Assembly (NCBI GenBank): GCA_964459065.1
Contig: CAYWMN010000142.1
Span: 1-9,316, forward strand
From: JAMCXS01 sp964459065
GTDB taxonomy: Bacteria; Acidobacteriota; Terriglobia; UBA7540
Reading direction: 5' to 3'
Length of the DNA stretch: 9,316 nt
A program made the position numbers and the translations under genes. The stretch's first letter is position 1, and every line of letters begins with the position of its first letter. This document shows, piece after piece, positions 1 to 6,199 of this stretch. The notes under the pieces are model-generated. The model saw only the letters and a list, made by a program, of their open reading frames with translations. It had not been told where the DNA came from and made no database searches.

Positions 1-675
1 CAGTGTTTCCTTGTCCAAATTCACTGGAGTCGTAAAAAAGGCAGACCGGAGATTACCAAGGGTAACACCGAAACATTGTGGGTCGCCAAGTCGAGCCACC
101 TGGTTCTTCGCGCCACTTTCAGCAAGCTCAATTTTGTGAATCCGCACGTGACGGAACACTGGGTCACATCCTTCAGTTCTTATCAACTGAACGGCCCGGA
201 GCCAGAATGGCTGCAGACCCTCAAGAAAAGGTATGAGGAAAAGATTCGCGCCCTGAGCGCCCGGATGACAGGGATACAGGCCCCTGCGTTCACCTTGAAA
301 GATTTGAAGGGAAATACGGTTTCCCTGGCCGCGCTGAGGGGCAAAGTGGTGCTGCTTGATTTCTGGGCCACCTGGTGCGCACCATGCAGAAAAGAAGAGA
401 CCGTAATCGAAAAGATAGAGCGTGAATGGAGCCCGAGTTCCCTGGCCGTATTGAGAATTACCAACCAGGCGCCCGAGGTCATCCAACGGTATTTGCAAGA
501 TACCAAAAAGAACTTTTCCACTTTGGTGGATGGGAAAACCGTTTCTCAAAGCTATGAAGTGAGAGGTATTCCCACGCTGGTTATCGTGAGCAAGAGTGGA
601 AAGATCGTTTTATACCACCCAGGCTCTTTGGATGAAAGCGAGCTAACCGCTGATCTGAAGAAGGCGGGAATCTAA
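1..675 (+). CDS. TlpA-like thioredoxin-fold protein with LolA-like N-terminal region (5' end outside window)
   Basis: The reading frame is open from base 1. The first in-frame start-like codon (TTG at 76) falls inside a continuing protein, so the true start lies upstream and 224 codons are visible. The C-terminal 130 or so residues are a TlpA/AhpC-TSA-type thioredoxin fold: AFTLKDLKGN, then LLDFWATWCAPCRKE with the redox pair encoded at 376-378 and 385-387, and a cis-proline loop RGIPTLVI near 562-585. Such proteins act outside the cytoplasm as thiol-disulfide reductases, for example in cytochrome c maturation or thiol repair. The residues before it (TLWVAKSSHLVLRATFS) resemble the end of a LolA/DUF2092-like beta domain often placed before TlpA modules; this part is inference from pattern. 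A signal peptide cannot be seen because the N-terminus is missing. Codon use is less G+C-biased than in the neighbours. Thioredoxin assignment is firm; partner and substrate are unknown. Confidence 0.88.
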   Translation, partial: QCFLVQIHWSRKKGRPEITKGNTETLWVAKSSHLVLRATFSKLNFVNPHVTEHWVTSFSSYQLNGPEPEWLQTLKKRYEEKIRALSARMTGIQAPAFTLKDLKGNTVSLAALRGKVVLLDFWATWCAPCRKEETVIEKIEREWSPSSLAVLRITNQAPEVIQRYLQDTKKNFSTLVDGKTVSQSYEVRGIPTLVIVSKSGKIVLYHPGSLDESELTADLKKAGI

Positions 676-691
676 GTCTTTCCGATGTAAA

Positions 692-708
692 GGCGGCTTT
701 ACGCCGCC
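692..708 (+). terminator. possible weak hairpin terminator after the TlpA-like gene
   Basis: A perfect 6-bp stem GGCGGC / GCCGCC with a 5-base loop (TTTAC) begins 17 bases after the stop codon. No T-run follows on the plus strand, so it is at best a weak or factor-assisted terminator, or a 3'-end stabilising hairpin. Confidence 0.35.
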
Positions 709-931
709 CCGTTGCCATCTGGCGGGATCAATTCGCCGCGACTACCGCTCATTAATCCCCTGCACTCATCTTCCTCTCAAACGGCATTGTGGTTGGCCGG
801 TTTTGCCGGTAAACTGTCCTTATCGAAATCAAAGAGGGATTGCCGGGCGTGGGCGCTTGTGGCTCATAACGAATCGCCGCAGAGGTCCCAGCGTCAGCAG
901 AGCAACAGAACATCCCAGTAGCGTAAGTCCC
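709..931. other. intergenic stretch before the CHAD gene
   Basis: About 220 bases lie between the hairpin and the chosen CHAD start. The open frames here give no recognisable protein. There is a short repeat GCCGGTTTTGCCGGT at 796-810. I see no convincing -35/-10 pair and no strong ribosome binding site. The CHAD frame is open upstream to a TTG at 803, but the 43 residues this would add look like random coding. Confidence 0.5.
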
Positions 932-2059
932 ATGGCAAGTTCGCAAAATCCCGCGCCCAATGAAGCCGCTCCTGCCGAGCCGCGCCCCGAACCGCGCCCG
1001 GACCTGCGGGTTGTTCCCCCGCCGCGTCCGGCTGATCAAGCGGCCGGCGCGCGCCCAGCTCCCAAACCCAAGGCGCCGGCTCGTCACAAAGCGGACACGC
1101 GCGATGAGTGGGCCCGAGTGCGCGGCCTGGCGATGAAGCAACTCGACCGCTGCGTTTCTCTCGAGCCGAAAGTGCTGCGAGGCGACGATGCCGACGCGGT
1201 TCACGATTTGCGCGTGGCCACGCGGCGGCTGCAGCAGCTGCTGGACCTGATGTTTGCCGCGCCGCGGAGCGGCGAAATCCGCAAACTGCTCAAGAGGCTG
1301 AAGCGCTGCCGCAGCGCGCTTTCCGAAGTGCGCAACTGCGACGTGCTGCTGGCGCGGGTTGACACCTCGCTCGCGCGCAAAAGGACGTCGCGGCGCGAGG
1401 CGCGCGGCGCCATCCGCGAGTATCTGGCGGCGCGGCGGGCCGCCAACCTCGACAAGGCCTTGCGCAAACTGACCGCCGCCAATCTTTCTGAAGTTTACGT
1501 GCGGCTGAAGGACTGCCTGCTGAAGCACGGCGAAGCGGTCGAGGCCGGAGCGAACAGCCCGGGGCCTTCCGGCCAGGAAGCCCGGGCGGTCGAGCGCTTC
1601 CATTCAACCGCCGCACAAAACCTGAAGAGCGTTTGGGCGAACTTTGAAAATCAGGTCTTGCGCTCGCGGCGCCGGCCCGAGGCCGCCGCGCTGCACCGGG
1701 TGCGGATTGCGGCCAAGCGCGTGCGCTACCTGGTGGAAGTCTTTCACGCTTTCGAGGTCGAGGGTAGTGCGGAAGTTCTGGTGTGGCTGCGCGGCCTGCA
1801 GAAGCACCTGGGAAACTGGCACGATCTGTTGGTGTTTGAAGAAACCGTGATCGACATGATCGCCGACCCGGACTTTCTGCGGGATCACCTGGAATTAGCG
1901 ATGGATATTGAAAAGCTGATCCTCAAGAACCGGAAGCTGAAGACCCGGCTTGAAGCGAAATACCTGGAAGCGGTCGGGCATCGGGCGGATCTGCTGCGCG
2001 CCCGGGACTGGACCAAAAAGATCGTTGCCGTGCCCGCCGCCGCGTTTACCCATTCCTGA
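932..2059 (+). CDS. CHAD domain protein (polyphosphate-binding family)
   Basis: The 375-residue product starts at ATG 932. Residues 1-58 are a Pro/Ala/Arg-rich, probably disordered tail. From about residue 60 to 360 it is a helical CHAD domain with its two conserved histidine helices: HDLRVATRRLQQLLDLMF at 91 and LHRVRIAAKRVRYLVEVF from 254. It also has SEVRNCDVLLAR (131-142) and LQKHLGNWHDLLVFE (289-303), typical of the two half-repeats. The surface is very rich in Arg and Lys. CHAD domains are established polyphosphate binders, some found on polyphosphate granules. No CYTH catalytic domain is fused here, so it is probably a binding or scaffold protein rather than an enzyme. No signal peptide or membrane segment is visible, so a cytoplasmic location is likely. 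No clear Shine-Dalgarno precedes the ATG, and TTG 803 is an alternative start. The gene converges with two kinase genes 9 bp away; a functional link to them is inference. Confidence 0.9.
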   Translation: MASSQNPAPNEAAPAEPRPEPRPDLRVVPPPRPADQAAGARPAPKPKAPARHKADTRDEWARVRGLAMKQLDRCVSLEPKVLRGDDADAVHDLRVATRRLQQLLDLMFAAPRSGEIRKLLKRLKRCRSALSEVRNCDVLLARVDTSLARKRTSRREARGAIREYLAARRAANLDKALRKLTAANLSEVYVRLKDCLLKHGEAVEAGANSPGPSGQEARAVERFHSTAAQNLKSVWANFENQVLRSRRRPEAAALHRVRIAAKRVRYLVEVFHAFEVEGSAEVLVWLRGLQKHLGNWHDLLVFEETVIDMIADPDFLRDHLELAMDIEKLILKNRKLKTRLEAKYLEAVGHRADLLRARDWTKKIVAVPAAAFTHS

Positions 2060-2072
2060 AAGGCGTTTTCAG
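2056..2072. terminator. inverted repeat holding both convergent stop codons, possible bidirectional terminator
   Basis: CTGAAA - GGCGT - TTTCAG is a perfect 6-bp stem with a 5-base loop. The left arm contains the CHAD stop (TGA 2057-2059) and the right arm contains the kinase stop read on the other strand (2069-2071). The stem is A+T-rich and lacks a T-run, so termination activity is uncertain. Confidence 0.35.
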
Positions 2073-2815
2073 CTCCGCGCGCCGTCATTCGCGGCACGCT
2101 GATTGGCCGGGGACGCCGGCAACCCGGGCCGCGCATCGGCCTCCAGCACGCGCGTGATGCCCGCCCGCAGCGAATCAAAAACCGTCTCAATACTCTGGCT
2201 GGCGTCAATCACCTCAAACTGATACTCCTCCGCCAGCTTTTCGAACTGCGCCAGAATCGACGTCTGGTACTTGCGGAAACTGTCATACATGTCTTCGCTG
2301 GCATGCAGGTCCATGCCGGATTCCCAATAATCAAACCCCGTGGAATACACCACGCGCGGGATGAGGTCCTCCACGCCGATGCGGAGATAGAAGACGGCGT
2401 CCGGGACCAGAGCGAACTTGTAAACGTTGTGAATCCAGGCAGGATCGATTCCGCGCACCACCGCCCGGGCCATCAGCGAGAAGATGTAACGGTCGGTCAG
2501 CACCACAAATCCCGCCCGCAGCGCCGGAATGATTTCGTTCTCCAGGCGGTCGGCAAAGTCGGTGGCATAGAACAGGTTCAGCGTAACGCGCCCCAGCGTG
2601 TGGCCCCGCTTGGCCTGCTTGATGCCGCGCGAAGCGAGCTTGGAGCGCGAGATGCCGGTATCGGCAACCGCGTGGCCTCCCTGCTCAAGCCACGGCTTCA
2701 GCAGCCTCATCTGCGTGGAGCGGCCCACGCCGTCCGTTCCTTCGACAACAATCAGCTTGCCGGGAAGATTGTCCAACCGCATTTCCGGCAGAACCACGCC
2801 GTAGGTTTCTCTCAC
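2069..2815 (-). CDS. thymidylate-kinase-like P-loop protein with altered Walker A (K to R)
   Basis: This 248-residue protein starts at GTG 2815, which overlaps the stop of the upstream paralogue (shared bases GTGA). The fold is that of the thymidylate-kinase branch of P-loop kinases: beta strand KLIVVEG at 20-26, then the P-loop GTDGVGRST (26-34), ATDFADRLENEIIPALRAG (84-102), and a DRY motif at 108-110. The ARAVVRGIDPAW segment (116-127) and the lid-like FDYWESGMDL (161-170) parallel the sister protein. The Walker A lysine is arginine (codon CGC at 2722-2720), and the Asp of the sister's ARDVVRG is Ala here. The sister's EWNSS segment is not preserved. About 25 C-terminal residues are Pro/Ala/Arg-rich. 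Reduced or lost phosphotransfer is therefore likely; a regulatory or structural partner of the upstream kinase is a reasonable inference. Substrate is unknown, and naming it tmk would be misleading. Confidence 0.85.
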   Translation of the reverse strand: MRETYGVVLPEMRLDNLPGKLIVVEGTDGVGRSTQMRLLKPWLEQGGHAVADTGISRSKLASRGIKQAKRGHTLGRVTLNLFYATDFADRLENEIIPALRAGFVVLTDRYIFSLMARAVVRGIDPAWIHNVYKFALVPDAVFYLRIGVEDLIPRVVYSTGFDYWESGMDLHASEDMYDSFRKYQTSILAQFEKLAEEYQFEVIDASQSIETVFDSLRAGITRVLEADARPGLPASPANQRAANDGARS

Positions 2816-3495
2816 GGAGCTACCCTCAGTCGCTTGGCCTGGGCCAGTTTGGTTTTCACCAGTTGCCGCATCTGGGCCTGTTGCTCCTCGATCGGCCGGG
2901 TGGCATCCACTACGGTCAGGTCAAACTCTGGAATCATCTTTTCGTATTCCTCCAGGATGTGCCCCTGGAAGATTTCAAAGCTCTCGTTGGGATCGCTGCT
3001 CAACTCAAGATCCATCCCCGCTTCATAGAACTTGAAACCGCTGCGCCCGCTAATCAGGCGGTTCATGGCCACGTCCAGGGGAACGCGGAAATAGCAAGCC
3101 GCCGTGGGCTTGACAGCAAAAGCGTAGAGCTCTCTTACCCAGGCCGGGTCCATGCCGCGCACCACGTCGCGGGCGAAAGCGGTGTAAATGTAGCGGTCGC
3201 ACAGCACCACGGCGCCGGCTTTCATCAGGGGAATGATGTTGTGCTCCATCCGGTCTGCGAAGTCGGTGGAGTGGATCAGGCAGAAGGTGGCCGGCGTGAG
3301 CATTTTCTTTTTCTTGCCCCGCCGGGTTGTTTCCCTCACCAGCGGAGAAGAGTTCCATTCGCTGAAAACGGTTCCGTAACCTTCGGCCCGCAGCCATTGA
3401 TGGAGGAGGCTCAGTTGCGTTGACTTGCCGGAGCCATCGATTCCCTCAACGACAAAAAGTTTCCCTGGATAACGATGCTCACCATAGCGCTTCAC
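2812..3495 (-). CDS. thymidylate-kinase-like P-loop kinase, canonical Walker A
   Basis: The start is taken as GTG 3495 because an AAGAGG ribosome binding site lies 7 bases before it and the resulting N-terminus (MKRYGEHRYPGKLFVVEG) matches the length of its paralogue. The frame stays open much further upstream, but that part overlaps the divergent channel gene and looks non-coding. The 227-residue protein has an intact P-loop GIDGSGKST (18-26), STDFADRMEHNIIPLMKAG (76-94), DRYIYTAFARDVVRGMDPAW (100-119) and a lid-like region RSGFKFYEAGMDL (151-163). A basic run KKKK lies at 61-64, after FSEWNSSP (44-51). The overall plan is that of dTMP kinase, a nucleoside-monophosphate kinase family. However, the EWNSS and FYEAGMDL motifs are not those of housekeeping Tmk, so the acceptor may differ. 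It is the first gene of a two-gene operon with the degenerate paralogue. Kinase fold is firm, substrate open. Confidence 0.88.
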   Translation of the reverse strand: MKRYGEHRYPGKLFVVEGIDGSGKSTQLSLLHQWLRAEGYGTVFSEWNSSPLVRETTRRGKKKKMLTPATFCLIHSTDFADRMEHNIIPLMKAGAVVLCDRYIYTAFARDVVRGMDPAWVRELYAFAVKPTAACYFRVPLDVAMNRLISGRSGFKFYEAGMDLELSSDPNESFEIFQGHILEEYEKMIPEFDLTVVDATRPIEEQQAQMRQLVKTKLAQAKRLRVAP

Positions 3496-3538
3496 GGGAG
3501 AACCTCTTGAACTTAAAGAAGATATGCGGTCAAAGTTT

Positions 3539-3544
3539 ACTATA
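3539..3544 (-). promoter_or_regulatory. candidate -10 box for the kinase operon
   Basis: On the minus strand the sequence reads TATAGT inside a locally A+T-rich patch, about 44 bases before the GTG start. The hexamer 17 bases upstream (TTTAAG, 3562-3567) is a poor -35. It is the best promoter candidate seen for this operon, but it rests on a 5-of-6 hexamer match only. Confidence 0.3.
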
Positions 3545-3750
3545 ACATACTGAGCGCCGGGCTTAAAACCCCGGGCCGGACGGGGTCCGGGCCATAAGAC
3601 CTTTGGCGTCCATGGTGCGGCCGGGCATCCGCCCGGCGGGACCAGACCATCCCAAACCTGTCTCAGGTTTTCGGCGGCCTGGTTGGCGTTCGGGCGGGCT
3701 CTAATCGTAAACTGGAAGTTCGCGGATTCCTGATCGCGACACGCCGTTTG

Positions 3751-3762
3751 AAGGAGGTGATC
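3751..3762 (+). promoter_or_regulatory. unusually complete Shine-Dalgarno of the channel gene
   Basis: AAGGAGGTGATC is a 12-base perfect complement to the conserved 3' end of 16S rRNA. It sits 4 bases before ATG 3767 (9 bases from the GGAGG core) and decides the start. A TTG at 3764 directly before the ATG is an alternative. Confidence 0.75.
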
Positions 3763-3766
3763 ATTG

Positions 3767-4864
3767 ATGACACAATTCCTGACCAATTGGCAAGCCTGGG
3801 CGATTTCCTGCGGAATTCTGCTGGCCGCCATTATCGTTGCCCGGATCGCCCACCGGATCCTGTTTTCAGCCGGGCGGCGGCTCGCCGAGCGGACGGGCAG
3901 CGCGATTGACAACTCGATGGTTCGGCACGGGCACAAGCCCGCCAAGCTGATTCTGCCGCTGCTGGCGCTGTTTATCGTGCTGCCGGCCACGCCCCTGCCG
4001 CCCGCGGCGCTGGGGCCGGTCCGGCACCTTCTGGGCCTGGGATTGATTGCCGCCGTGGCCTGGCTGTTGATTGTCCTGATCGACGTCTTTGAGGATGCCG
4101 CTTCGGAAAAATACAAGATCGGCGTTCGCGACGATCTGCGCGCGCGCAAGATCCAGACCCAGATTCACGTCCTTCGCCGCACCGCCATCGTGGTGGTCAG
4201 CATCGTGGCCTTTTCCGTAATGCTGATGACGTTTCCGAGCATCCGGCAGTTCGGCGTCAGCCTGTTCGCCTCCGCCGGGGTGGCCGGACTGGTGATCGGC
4301 ATGGCGGCGCGGCCCACGCTTTCCAGCCTGCTGGCGGGGCTGCAGATCGCGCTCACCGAACCGATTCGCCTGGAAGACGTGGTGATCGTGGAAGGCGAGT
4401 GGGGATGGATCGAGGAAATCGCCACCACCTATGTGGTGGTTCGCATCTGGGATTTGCGCCGGCTGGTGGTCCCGCTCTCCTACTTTATCGAGCATCCCTT
4501 CCAGAACTGGACGCGGGTGACGGCGGACCTTTTGGGAACGGTTTTTGTTTACACCGACTACACGGTTCCGGTGGAAGAAGTTCGCCAGGAATTGCAGCGG
4601 ATCTTAAAAACCACCGACCTGTGGGACGGGAAAGTCTGCGGCCTGCAGGTCACCAACACCAGCGAGCATACGATGGAGCTTCGGGCGCTGATGAGCGCCG
4701 CAGACTCTCCTAAAGCGTGGGATTTGCGGTGCTACGTTCGGGAAAAGCTGGTCACTTTCCTGCAGCAGAAATATCCTCAAAGCCTGCCCAAAACCCGCGT
4801 GGAGATGGAAAGCGAAAATCCAACCCCGGCTCTGGGGCCTTCGGCGCCCGCACCCGCTACCTAG
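3767..4864 (+). CDS. MscS-family mechanosensitive ion channel
   Basis: The 365-residue protein begins at ATG 3767 with an excellent ribosome binding site. Hydrophobic segments lie at about residues 10-31, 58-78, 87-107, 138-155 and 162-185, giving five likely membrane helices. The last (FGVSLFASAGVAGLVIGMAARP) is the Gly/Ala-rich pore-lining helix typical of MscS. The MscS beta domain follows: LLAGLQIALTEPIRLEDVVIVEGEWGWIEEI, with RIWDLRRLVVPLSYFIEHPFQNWTR ending near 250. A cytoplasmic alpha/beta domain runs to about 345, then a Pro/Ala-rich tail. Family members open under membrane tension and release solutes upon osmotic downshock. With five rather than three helices it is a larger family variant than the classic 3-helix E. 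coli MscS. It is transcribed divergently from the kinase operon and ends 26 bp from the convergent TIG gene. Regulation is not evident. Confidence 0.92.
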   Translation: MTQFLTNWQAWAISCGILLAAIIVARIAHRILFSAGRRLAERTGSAIDNSMVRHGHKPAKLILPLLALFIVLPATPLPPAALGPVRHLLGLGLIAAVAWLLIVLIDVFEDAASEKYKIGVRDDLRARKIQTQIHVLRRTAIVVVSIVAFSVMLMTFPSIRQFGVSLFASAGVAGLVIGMAARPTLSSLLAGLQIALTEPIRLEDVVIVEGEWGWIEEIATTYVVVRIWDLRRLVVPLSYFIEHPFQNWTRVTADLLGTVFVYTDYTVPVEEVRQELQRILKTTDLWDGKVCGLQVTNTSEHTMELRALMSAADSPKAWDLRCYVREKLVTFLQQKYPQSLPKTRVEMESENPTPALGPSAPAPAT

Positions 4865-4890
4865 CTGCCGGCTGCGAATGCTCTGTGGCG

Positions 4891-6066
4891 TCACTGGAAA
4901 GCGTGCTGAAGCGTGGTGATGATGGAGGAGGTTTCCGAGGGCATCAGCGAGGCGGCAACAAAATTATACGTTTTGCCGGATTTCAGAATGATGTGGAACG
5001 TGTCCGTGTTGATGCCGAAAATAATGTTGGGCGCAACTTCCTTAACGTCTCCGGGCCCCGCGGTAAAAACGTCTTTCCCGCCTTCCTGGTAAGTCAGTTT
5101 CCCGCCCGCGAGCGTCAGCACGCCTTTCGGCTTACTGGGGTTGCGAAGAACGCTCATCGCATCTCCAAGGTCAATCACCTTAAAGGTCTTGGTCACGGCG
5201 CTTGCCGCCGTTGCGGTGGTCCCTTTCCCCGACGCACCGGCGGCCGCCGTAAGGGTGAAGCCGGCCTCGACTTCGCTTTCGTCAGGGTTCACAACAAACA
5301 AGCCGGTTTTTCCTGTCGCAGCGTCTGAGGCCACTTCAATTTGCGCCACCAGCTGGGTGGATTTCTTAAACTCCGTGCTCAAAACACGAATCCCGGGATT
5401 TGAAAAGGCTACTTTGGCGCCCTTCGCAAAGCGCTTGCCCGTCACCTTGATGCTCGCCTTGCTGCCGGGCGCCGCGTGGTCCGGTTCGATGGATGAAACC
5501 TCGGGCGCCTTGGGCCCGGACGTAACAGGCTCTGCTTTTGCCGCAGGCGCAGGGGGCGTTGGGCCGGAAGCAGCGGCGGGAGACTCAGCCGCGGCCGGCT
5601 GGCCGGCAGCAGATGCAGGCTGCCGAGAGGTTGGCGAGTTTGAGACAATGGCAAAAGCGGACTGCCCCACCGTGCCCGAGGGATTGGCCACGTAAAGGCG
5701 AACGGATTCCGGCCGGGCTTTGGCGCCAATCTCCACATCCGCCTCCATTCGGGTGCTGCTGATCCGCCGCGATGACATGACGTGGATCGTGGGGTCGGAA
5801 AACGAAACGTAAGCTCCCTCGGCGAATTGCCCCCCGCTAATGATCAGGATCAACCGGCTGCCCGGCGCGGCCTCGGCGGGCTGCACCGTCGTGATGCTCG
5901 GCGTCGCAGTGGCGCTAACCGTGCTCTGGGGTGCGGCCGCAAGCAGCGTCGCCGACATACCAGCAAGCAAACTTATCAACAAGACGCAAACCCTCCATGG
6001 GCGCGGAAAAACCACAGCGGACTTTTGGCACGGTCTTGCTTGCGGAGGCGGGATTCGAAATCGCAT
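4891..6066 (-). CDS. secreted protein with two TIG-like domains and a C-terminal PH/GRAM-like domain
   Basis: ATG 6066 is chosen because it lies about 45 bases after a TATAAT box and gives an N-terminal signal peptide: a basic n-region, then VCVLLISLLAGMSATLLAAA with cleavage likely near residue 45. The frame is open upstream to GTG 6150, but that would cross the promoter. The 391-residue product has two similar Ig-like IPT/TIG domains, about 57-141 and 188-273. They share AAPGS, a Gly-x-x-Phe-Ala-(E/K)-Gly-Ala segment, V-x-F-S-(D/N)-P, and a V-(A/V)-N-P motif near their ends. A Pro/Ala linker (142-187) joins them. Residues 293-391 form a small beta-rich domain (GVLTLAGGKLTYQEGG, then FHIILKSGKTYNFVAAS, then a final helix) that resembles PH/GRAM-like folds. 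There is no lipobox, no anchor and no catalytic motif. An envelope or secreted binding role is likely; the ligand is unknown. Confidence 0.78.
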   Translation of the reverse strand: MRFRIPPPQARPCQKSAVVFPRPWRVCVLLISLLAGMSATLLAAAPQSTVSATATPSITTVQPAEAAPGSRLILIISGGQFAEGAYVSFSDPTIHVMSSRRISSTRMEADVEIGAKARPESVRLYVANPSGTVGQSAFAIVSNSPTSRQPASAAGQPAAAESPAAASGPTPPAPAAKAEPVTSGPKAPEVSSIEPDHAAPGSKASIKVTGKRFAKGAKVAFSNPGIRVLSTEFKKSTQLVAQIEVASDAATGKTGLFVVNPDESEVEAGFTLTAAAGASGKGTTATAASAVTKTFKVIDLGDAMSVLRNPSKPKGVLTLAGGKLTYQEGGKDVFTAGPGDVKEVAPNIIFGINTDTFHIILKSGKTYNFVAASLMPSETSSIITTLQHAFQ

Positions 6067-6117
6067 CGGCCTGATACCAGCGCAGGAAATACCTTCGAAA
6101 TGGCGGCTGCAAGGGAC

Positions 6118-6123
6118 ATTATA
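6118..6123 (-). promoter_or_regulatory. -10 box for the TIG/PH-like gene
   Basis: The minus strand reads TTGTATAAT, containing a consensus TATAAT. Transcription would begin near 6111, giving a leader of about 45 bases. No good -35 hexamer is seen at 17-18 bases (GGCGTT). Confidence 0.5.
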
Positions 6124-6134
6124 CAACAGCGGCA

Positions 6135-6149
6135 TGGGGGAACGCCCCA
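6135..6149. promoter_or_regulatory. inverted repeat between divergent promoters, possible operator
   Basis: TGGGG - GAACG - CCCCA is a 5-bp inverted repeat lying between the two outward-facing -10 boxes, within the expected -35 region of the minus-strand promoter. A second short one, GGGC-AAAA-GCCC, is at 6170-6181 just upstream of the plus-strand -10. Either could bind a regulator; neither matches an operator I recognise. Confidence 0.25.
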
Positions 6150-6193
6150 CAGCCCGGCGATAGTTCAGCGGGCAAAAGCCCTCCCGTTCATTG

Positions 6194-6199
6194 TATAAT
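6194..6199 (+). promoter_or_regulatory. -10 box for the dienelactone hydrolase gene
   Basis: A consensus TATAAT within TTGTATAAT (6191-6199) lies 44 bases before the start codon, implying a leader of about 37 bases. The -35 position (GGCAAA, 6171-6176) is weak. Confidence 0.5.

Larger units (their letters stand above)
3496..3766. other. divergent intergenic region with consecutive hairpins
   Basis: This region separates the kinase operon from the channel gene. It holds three G+C-rich stem-loops in a row. CCGGG/CCCGG is at 3557-3574, CCGGAC-GGG-GTCCGG at 3576-3590, and GCCGGGC-ATCC-GCCCGGC at 3620-3637. The last is flanked by an outer ATGGT/ACCAT pairing (3612-3616 with 3646-3650). None is followed by a T-run. 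I see no coding sequence. The promoter for the channel gene should lie between about 3650 and 3740, but I see no convincing hexamer pair. Confidence 0.5.

Noticed and set aside
803..931. TTG-initiated N-terminal extension of the CHAD protein
   Set aside because: The extra residues look unconserved, and ATG 932 begins a plausible Pro/Ala-rich tail; kept only as an alternative.
752..1603. Long minus-strand open frame opposite the CHAD gene
   Set aside because: Low-complexity Arg/Ala/Gly-rich product with no family resemblance, explained by high G+C codon bias of the real gene on the other strand.
2303..3423. Plus-strand open frames opposite the two kinase genes
   Set aside because: They mirror the codon pattern of the kinases, give His/Gln-rich unrecognisable proteins, and have no start signals.
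3751..3762. Minus strand GATCACCTCCTT, like the 3' end of 16S rRNA
   Set aside because: The bases on either side do not match 16S rRNA; it is simply the complement of a long Shine-Dalgarno.
3496..4149. Upstream open extension of the canonical kinase to a much longer protein
   Set aside because: It runs antisense over the start of the channel gene and across the hairpin-rich intergenic region; GTG 3495 has a ribosome binding site and gives the family's normal N-terminus.
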